Program-made: the position numbers and the translations under genes | In this document: one piece after another, positions 6,902 through 10,253 of the stretch | Position numbering within the stretch: the stretch's first letter is position 1 | How the letters are laid out: each line of letters opens with the position of its first letter | Notes under the pieces: model-generated | The model's database searches: none | Told to the model about the DNA's origin: nothing | What the model saw: the letters and a program-made list of their open reading frames with translations, nothing else | DNA from: an uncultured Bacillota bacterium | Lineage (GTDB): Bacteria > Bacillota_I > Bacilli_A > RF39 > UBA660 | Direction of reading: 5' to 3' | DNA: 10,253 bases | NCBI GenBank assembly: GCA_947165195.1 | Contig: CAMUZJ010000038.1 | Coordinates: forward strand, 1 to 10,253

Positions 6902-7933
6902 CTAATTTCCAACTTTTTTTCCATCAATAGAATTTATTTTTAAAATTGTATTTTCTAGATTTATTGTAGATTCATCTCCACTTATTTCACAGTTTTCATA
7001 AATTCTTACATATTCCCTAGCATTAATATTTACTACTGCAGGACAAGTACCAATCGTATTCTTATTAGAATCCTTTAAAATTATAGTTAAATCCACATTA
7101 TGAAAGTTCCTATTAGACATATTATAAATATTATAACTAATGGTATGAGTATCTGAATAATACTTTCTTTCTGTCCCAACCATATACTTTGTAAAAATAG
7201 TCTTTACATCGGTATGCTCGCTTAATAATATTCTACAGCCATTTCCAATAATAGAAAATACAATAAATAGAATAATCAGTTTATCTAAAGAAGTAATTCC
7301 TCCAGTTTTTTTACATTCATTGATTGCATCCATATAATTAGGATACTTCTTTTCTATTTCCTCTGCTTTTTCTTTAGCCATATTCCAATATACTTTAGGA
7401 AAAAATATTCCAAATAATAATCGTATTAGTAATAAGAAAGTAATGGAAATTACAAAAGTATTAGGATTTACAGAAATAGATAAAGCCAGTAATAAATTAG
7501 TAATTAAAATCTCTATAAAAGCTAGTAGGTATAACTTTCTATAAATTAAGTATCCTCCAGGGATAAAGAAGGCAGGAAAAGAAAATTTTAAGTCTTTTAT
7601 AATGTCATAGTTTTGTCCAATATAAGCTTTGATAAGCTCTTCTTTCTGATTACTAGTAGGAGTTTCAACATTAGGAGGAGTAGGAGTTCCTTGAGTACCA
7701 GTAGTAGTTTCAATAGTACCAGTAGGAGCTACTTGATTAACAGGAGGAACAGTAGTAGCACTAACAGCTATATTAGACTGTGGAGGAGAAATATTACTAG
7801 AAGCAGGTACTGCATTATTGGTAAGTACAGAATCTGTAGTTTGATTTACCTGCTCATTTTCCATATTATCAAAACTTATTCTATACATATTTGCTAAATC
7901 ACTTGTACCACTATTTATAGAATCATTCTTCAT
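6902..7933 (-). CDS. Membrane protein with disordered N-terminus, DUF2628-like membrane domain and FxLYD-like extracellular domain
   Basis: The protein has 343 aa. ATG 7933 is preceded by AGGGAG 7 nt upstream and by a good promoter. Residues 1-95 are polar and low-complexity, rich in Thr, Pro, Asn and Val, and look disordered. Residues 107-195 resemble DUF2628 proteins: KFSFPAFFIPGGYLIYRKLY, hydrophobic helices at about 134-152 and 159-178, then FGIFFPKVYWNMAKEKAEEI. A further helix at 217-236 follows an acidic/basic cytosolic stretch. Residues 255-343 form a predicted beta domain, with NMSNRNFHNVDLTIILKD and a paired Cys297/Cys315, resembling FxLYD-type immunoglobulin-like domains that usually face outward. 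No enzymatic motif is present and the function is unknown; a sensory, anchoring or envelope-scaffold role would be a guess. It is divergent from recG and has no terminator of its own before the candidate small RNA. Confidence 0.75.
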   Translation of the reverse strand: MKNDSINSGTSDLANMYRISFDNMENEQVNQTTDSVLTNNAVPASSNISPPQSNIAVSATTVPPVNQVAPTGTIETTTGTQGTPTPPNVETPTSNQKEELIKAYIGQNYDIIKDLKFSFPAFFIPGGYLIYRKLYLLAFIEILITNLLLALSISVNPNTFVISITFLLLIRLLFGIFFPKVYWNMAKEKAEEIEKKYPNYMDAINECKKTGGITSLDKLIILFIVFSIIGNGCRILLSEHTDVKTIFTKYMVGTERKYYSDTHTISYNIYNMSNRNFHNVDLTIILKDSNKNTIGTCPAVVNINAREYVRIYENCEISGDESTINLENTILKINSIDGKKVGN

Positions 7934-7940
7934 ATCTACA

Positions 7941-7946
7941 CTCCCT
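7941..7946 (-). promoter_or_regulatory. Ribosome binding site of the membrane-protein gene
   Basis: AGGGAG on the minus strand lies 7 nt before ATG 7933, which supports this start over internal ATGs. Confidence 0.7.
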
Positions 7947-7959
7947 ATCTTATATAACT

Positions 7960-7988
7960 ATTTTATCTTTATAAAATAAAATTGTAAA
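7960..7988 (-). promoter_or_regulatory. Sigma-A-type promoter of the membrane-protein gene
   Basis: On the minus strand TTTACA (7988-7983) and TAAAAT (7965-7960) each match consensus at five of six bases and are 17 bp apart. Transcription would start near 7953, giving a leader of about 20 nt ending in the SD. Confidence 0.65.
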
Positions 7989-8072
7989 TACAATAATTAG
8001 AAAGTAATTTTTTATAAAATAAAAGGAATTTACAAAATATGTAGAAAAAGATAGAAGAAATTACAAAATTCA

Positions 8073-8081
8073 TGTTATAAT
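8073..8081 (+). promoter_or_regulatory. Extended -10 promoter of recG
   Basis: TGTTATAAT combines an exact TATAAT (8076-8081) with an upstream TG, the extended -10 signature that tolerates a poor -35. No good -35 is visible 17 bp upstream. The start near 8088 gives a leader of only about 16 nt, just long enough for the SD. Confidence 0.7.
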
Positions 8082-8088
8082 ATGCAAG

Positions 8089-8099
8089 AAGGAAGTGAT
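8089..8099 (+). promoter_or_regulatory. Ribosome binding site deciding the TTG start of recG
   Basis: AAGGAAGTGAT differs at one base from the full anti-SD complement AAGGAGGTGAT and leaves a normal gap to TTG 8104. The in-frame GTG at 8095 lies inside this SD and so cannot be the start. Confidence 0.75.
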
Positions 8100-8103
8100 A
8101 TTA

Positions 8104-10098
8104 TTGACAGCGTTAAAAGATGTTAAAGGTATAGGAGTAAAATCTCTTTCTTTATTACAAAAGATTAATATTAATACAGTTGAAGATTTAGTTACTCATT
8201 ATCCATTTCGTTACGACATACTAGAAAGAAACAATTTATCAGAGATGGAGGACGGAGATAAAATAGTTATAGATGGAAAAGTAGAAAGTATACCAATGCT
8301 TATGAGATTTAAAGCAGGTCTAAATAAAATGAATTTTAGACTTGTTACTCCATCAGGAGTAGTAGGTGTTTCTATATTTAATAGAGCTTTTCTAAAAAGT
8401 CAATTAACAGTAGGTACTGGAGTTACTGTTATAGGAAAATATGATAAATTAAAGAATGTTATTACAGCTAGTGATATTAAAATGGGATTACTTACTAATA
8501 AAATAAAAATAGAGCCAGTATATCATTGTACAACAGGAATTACCAATAAAAATATGTCTACTTATATTAATATGGCCCTACTTATGTATGGAAAAGAAAT
8601 TTACGATTATATTCCAGAAAAGTATATTAGTAAGTATAATTTTTTAAATAAGAAGACTTCTTTAAATATTGTGCATAATCCAAGTACTCCTGAAAAACTA
8701 AAAGAAGTACAAATAAGATTAAAGTATGAAGAATTATTTGAATTCATGTTTAAAATTAATTATTTAAAATTACAAAATAAAAAGGAAAGAACGGGATTAT
8801 CTAGAAATATTGATAAAAAGGTATTAGATAAATTTATAAAAAAACTTCCATTTAGTCTAACAAATGATCAGTTAAAAGCAGTAGATGATTTAGTAAAAGA
8901 TTTAAGTTCTCCTTATCGAATGAATCGATTACTACAAGGAGATGTAGGAAGTGGTAAGACAATTGTTTCTTTCCTTGGGATGTTAGCCAATCATTATAGT
9001 GGGTATCAAAGTGCCTTAATGGCTCCTACAGAAATACTTGCTAATCAACATTATCAGAATTTAAAGGAATTGTTAAAAGAAGAAGAGGTAAGTATTGCTT
9101 TATTAACTGGATCTACTTCTAAGAAAGATAAGCAAGTAATTTATAAAGGATTAAAAGAAGGTACTATTAGTATGGTAATAGGTACACATGCTTTAATACA
9201 AGATGAAGTAGAATATAATAATTTGGGTCTAGTTATTACGGATGAACAACATAGATTTGGAGTCCATCAAAGAGCAAATTTACAAAATAAAGGGATTAAG
9301 CCAGATGTACTATTTATGAGTGCAACACCAATACCAAGGACATATGCTTTGACTATTTATGGAGATATGGATGTATCGATTATTAAAGAAAGACCTAAAG
9401 GTAGACAAAAAATAGATACCTATGTAAAGAAAAATAGTGAAATAAAAGATGTATTACAACTAATGTATGATGAATTAAAACAAAAACACCAAGTATATGT
9501 CATTGCGCCATTAATTGAAGATAGTGAAAACTCTGATTTAACAACTGTTTGTAAATTAAGAGATCAAATGAAATTAGCTTTTGGAGAACATTATAGAATT
9601 GATATTGTACATGGTAAAATGGCTAGTCAAAACAAAGATAATATAATGGAACAATTTAAAAATAATGAAGTTCAAATATTAATCTCTACTACCGTTGTAG
9701 AAGTAGGTGTTGATGTACCAAATGCTACTACGATTGTTATTTTTGATGCGGATAGATTCGGCTTATCTACTCTTCATCAATTAAGAGGTAGAGTAGGAAG
9801 AGGTACTTCTAAGTCACAATGTATTCTAATTAGTGATTCTGATGCAGAACGACTAAAAATAATGGAAAAAGAAGACGATGGCTTTGTAATCAGTGAAGAA
9901 GACTTTAAATTAAGAGGCCATGGTGATTTATTTGGTACCAAACAAAGTGGAGATATGTCATTTAAAATAGCCGATATAAAAAGTGATTATAAAATACTTT
10001 TACAAGCTAAAAAAGATTCAGAAGAATATTTATTAGATAAAAATACAGATGAAGAGGAATTAAAGAAAAAGCTAATTACATCGATTACACAGGGATAA
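8104..10098 (+). CDS. recG: ATP-dependent DNA helicase RecG
   Basis: RecG remodels stalled replication forks and Holliday junctions, reversing forks and helping recombinational repair. The TTG start gives 664 aa, near the usual 680. The N-terminus carries a helix-hairpin-helix-like stretch (DVKGIGVKSLSLL) and HYPFRYD. The OB-fold wedge domain at about 50-140 binds branched DNA. The helicase core has motif Q-like TNDQLKAV, Walker A GDVGSGKT (279-286), APTEILANQH, DEQH (380-383), SATPIPRT (406-413), VVEVGVDVPN, and motif VI QLRGRVGRG (559-567). The C-terminal TRG-type motif reads DFKLRGHGDLFGTKQSGD; relatives commonly have RGPGD, so a His replaces the Pro. Everything needed for activity seems present. 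It is divergent from the membrane-protein gene, with no obvious partner gene, and no strong GC-rich terminator follows. Confidence 0.97.
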   Translation: MTALKDVKGIGVKSLSLLQKININTVEDLVTHYPFRYDILERNNLSEMEDGDKIVIDGKVESIPMLMRFKAGLNKMNFRLVTPSGVVGVSIFNRAFLKSQLTVGTGVTVIGKYDKLKNVITASDIKMGLLTNKIKIEPVYHCTTGITNKNMSTYINMALLMYGKEIYDYIPEKYISKYNFLNKKTSLNIVHNPSTPEKLKEVQIRLKYEELFEFMFKINYLKLQNKKERTGLSRNIDKKVLDKFIKKLPFSLTNDQLKAVDDLVKDLSSPYRMNRLLQGDVGSGKTIVSFLGMLANHYSGYQSALMAPTEILANQHYQNLKELLKEEEVSIALLTGSTSKKDKQVIYKGLKEGTISMVIGTHALIQDEVEYNNLGLVITDEQHRFGVHQRANLQNKGIKPDVLFMSATPIPRTYALTIYGDMDVSIIKERPKGRQKIDTYVKKNSEIKDVLQLMYDELKQKHQVYVIAPLIEDSENSDLTTVCKLRDQMKLAFGEHYRIDIVHGKMASQNKDNIMEQFKNNEVQILISTTVVEVGVDVPNATTIVIFDADRFGLSTLHQLRGRVGRGTSKSQCILISDSDAERLKIMEKEDDGFVISEEDFKLRGHGDLFGTKQSGDMSFKIADIKSDYKILLQAKKDSEEYLLDKNTDEEELKKKLITSITQG

Positions 10099-10124
10099 AT
10101 TTAGCAGTTGATGTAAAGAAGAAA

Positions 10125-10159
10125 AAAAATATAATTTAGAGATTGACAATTATATTTTT
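10125..10159. repeat. 12-bp perfect AT-only inverted repeat spanning the promoter downstream of recG
   Basis: AAAAATATAATT (10125-10136) is exactly repeated in inverse as AATTATATTTTT (10148-10159), with 11 nt between. It covers the -35 and part of the spacer of the next promoter. It could be a weak recG terminator (U-rich right arm), an operator, or chance in AT-rich DNA. Confidence 0.4.
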
Positions 10160-10171
10160 ATTGGATATGAT
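10143..10171 (+). promoter_or_regulatory. Near-consensus sigma-A promoter downstream of recG
   Basis: An exact TTGACA (10143-10148) is separated by 17 bp from TATGAT (10166-10171, five of six). This is the best promoter in the window. The predicted start near 10178 coincides with the first base of a hairpin. Confidence 0.8.
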
Positions 10172-10177
10172 TAAGAT

Positions 10178-10253
10178 GCGTGATGATATGAGTGTCACGC
10201 CGATATCTCTCACGGCTTAATGTGAGAGTATATTCAACCGAACCCCCTGAAGG
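10178..10253 (+). ncRNA. 5' part of a structured RNA (small RNA or leader/riboswitch), cut by window edge
   Basis: Directly at the predicted transcription start lies hairpin 1 (GCGTGA 10178-10183 with TCACGC 10195-10200; two further wobble pairs are possible). Hairpin 2 follows after CGATAT (CTCTCAC 10207-10213 with GTGAGAG 10222-10228, extendable through ATAT with one bulge). The sequence then runs into the C-rich CAACCGAACCCCCTGAAGG. There is no start codon with an SD in the visible part. The GC-rich stems stand out from the AT-rich surroundings. I do not recognise a known riboswitch or RNA class. Its layout resembles the candidate small RNA at 6718-6857. Whether it is a free RNA or the leader of a downstream gene cannot be decided here. 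Confidence 0.55.

Noticed and set aside
6709..6927. A 72-aa minus-strand ORF covering the region after the membrane-protein gene
   Set aside because: It overlaps the promoter, hairpins and terminator of the candidate small RNA, has no convincing SD, and shows no recognisable protein features.
7640..7860. Repetitive GTAGGAG/AGTAGTAG-like sequence as a tandem repeat or CRISPR-like array
   Set aside because: The pattern is irregular and follows from codons for Pro, Thr and Val in the disordered N-terminal part of the membrane protein.
7613..7897. A 94-aa plus-strand Ser/Arg-rich ORF
   Set aside because: It is the antisense shadow of the low-complexity Thr/Pro-rich part of the membrane-protein gene.
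8028..8071. Near-repeats AATTTACAAAAT and AAATTACAAAATT plus TACAAAATATGTA as a possible operator upstream of recG
   Set aside because: The repeats are AT-only, imperfect and in very AT-rich DNA. The spacing does not fit a BlaI/MecI-type TACA-TGTA site, and no regulator gene is nearby.

Overview
This is an AT-rich window from a low-GC, anaerobic member of the Bacillota (Firmicutes). The evidence is A/T-biased codons, sigma-A-like TTGACA/TATAAT promoters, strong AGGAGG-type ribosome binding sites, non-ATG starts and a pyruvate:ferredoxin oxidoreductase. An uncultured gut lineage near RF39/Erysipelotrichia or the Mollicutes is plausible, but the sequence does not prove it. No reading frame contains an internal TGA, and the glycosyltransferase appears to end in TGA, so the standard bacterial code fits.

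Region 1 (1-3190, + strand) is a tight three-gene unit. It holds a left-truncated PgaB/IcaB-like polysaccharide deacetylase with N-terminal SH3-like segments, a GT4 glycosyltransferase, and a stand-alone E2-type (2-oxo acid dehydrogenase acyltransferase/CAT fold) protein whose catalytic His is replaced by Glu. It closes with a perfect-stem terminator. The unit looks like an envelope or glycolipid/polysaccharide module with an unexplained CAT-fold partner.

Region 2 (about 3200-6710, + strand) is a monocistronic pyruvate:ferredoxin oxidoreductase of about 1144 aa. It has its own -10 box, strong SD, GTG start and terminator.

Region 3 (6711-8094) contains a minus-strand membrane protein (DUF2628-like membrane domain plus FxLYD-like extracellular domain). 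It is followed on the same strand by what looks like an undescribed small RNA gene of about 140 nt (about 6857 to 6718). That gene has a promoter, two consecutive hairpins, a third hairpin with a G-rich loop that may form a pseudoknot, and its own terminator.

Region 4 (8073-10253, + strand) is recG, transcribed divergently from the membrane protein. After it comes a second RNA-like element: a near-consensus promoter at 10143-10171, then two adjacent hairpins and a C-rich segment cut off by the window edge. The two RNA elements share architecture and an 8-nt core (CCCCCTGA on the + strand, so complementary between the two transcripts). They are the best candidates here for something new.
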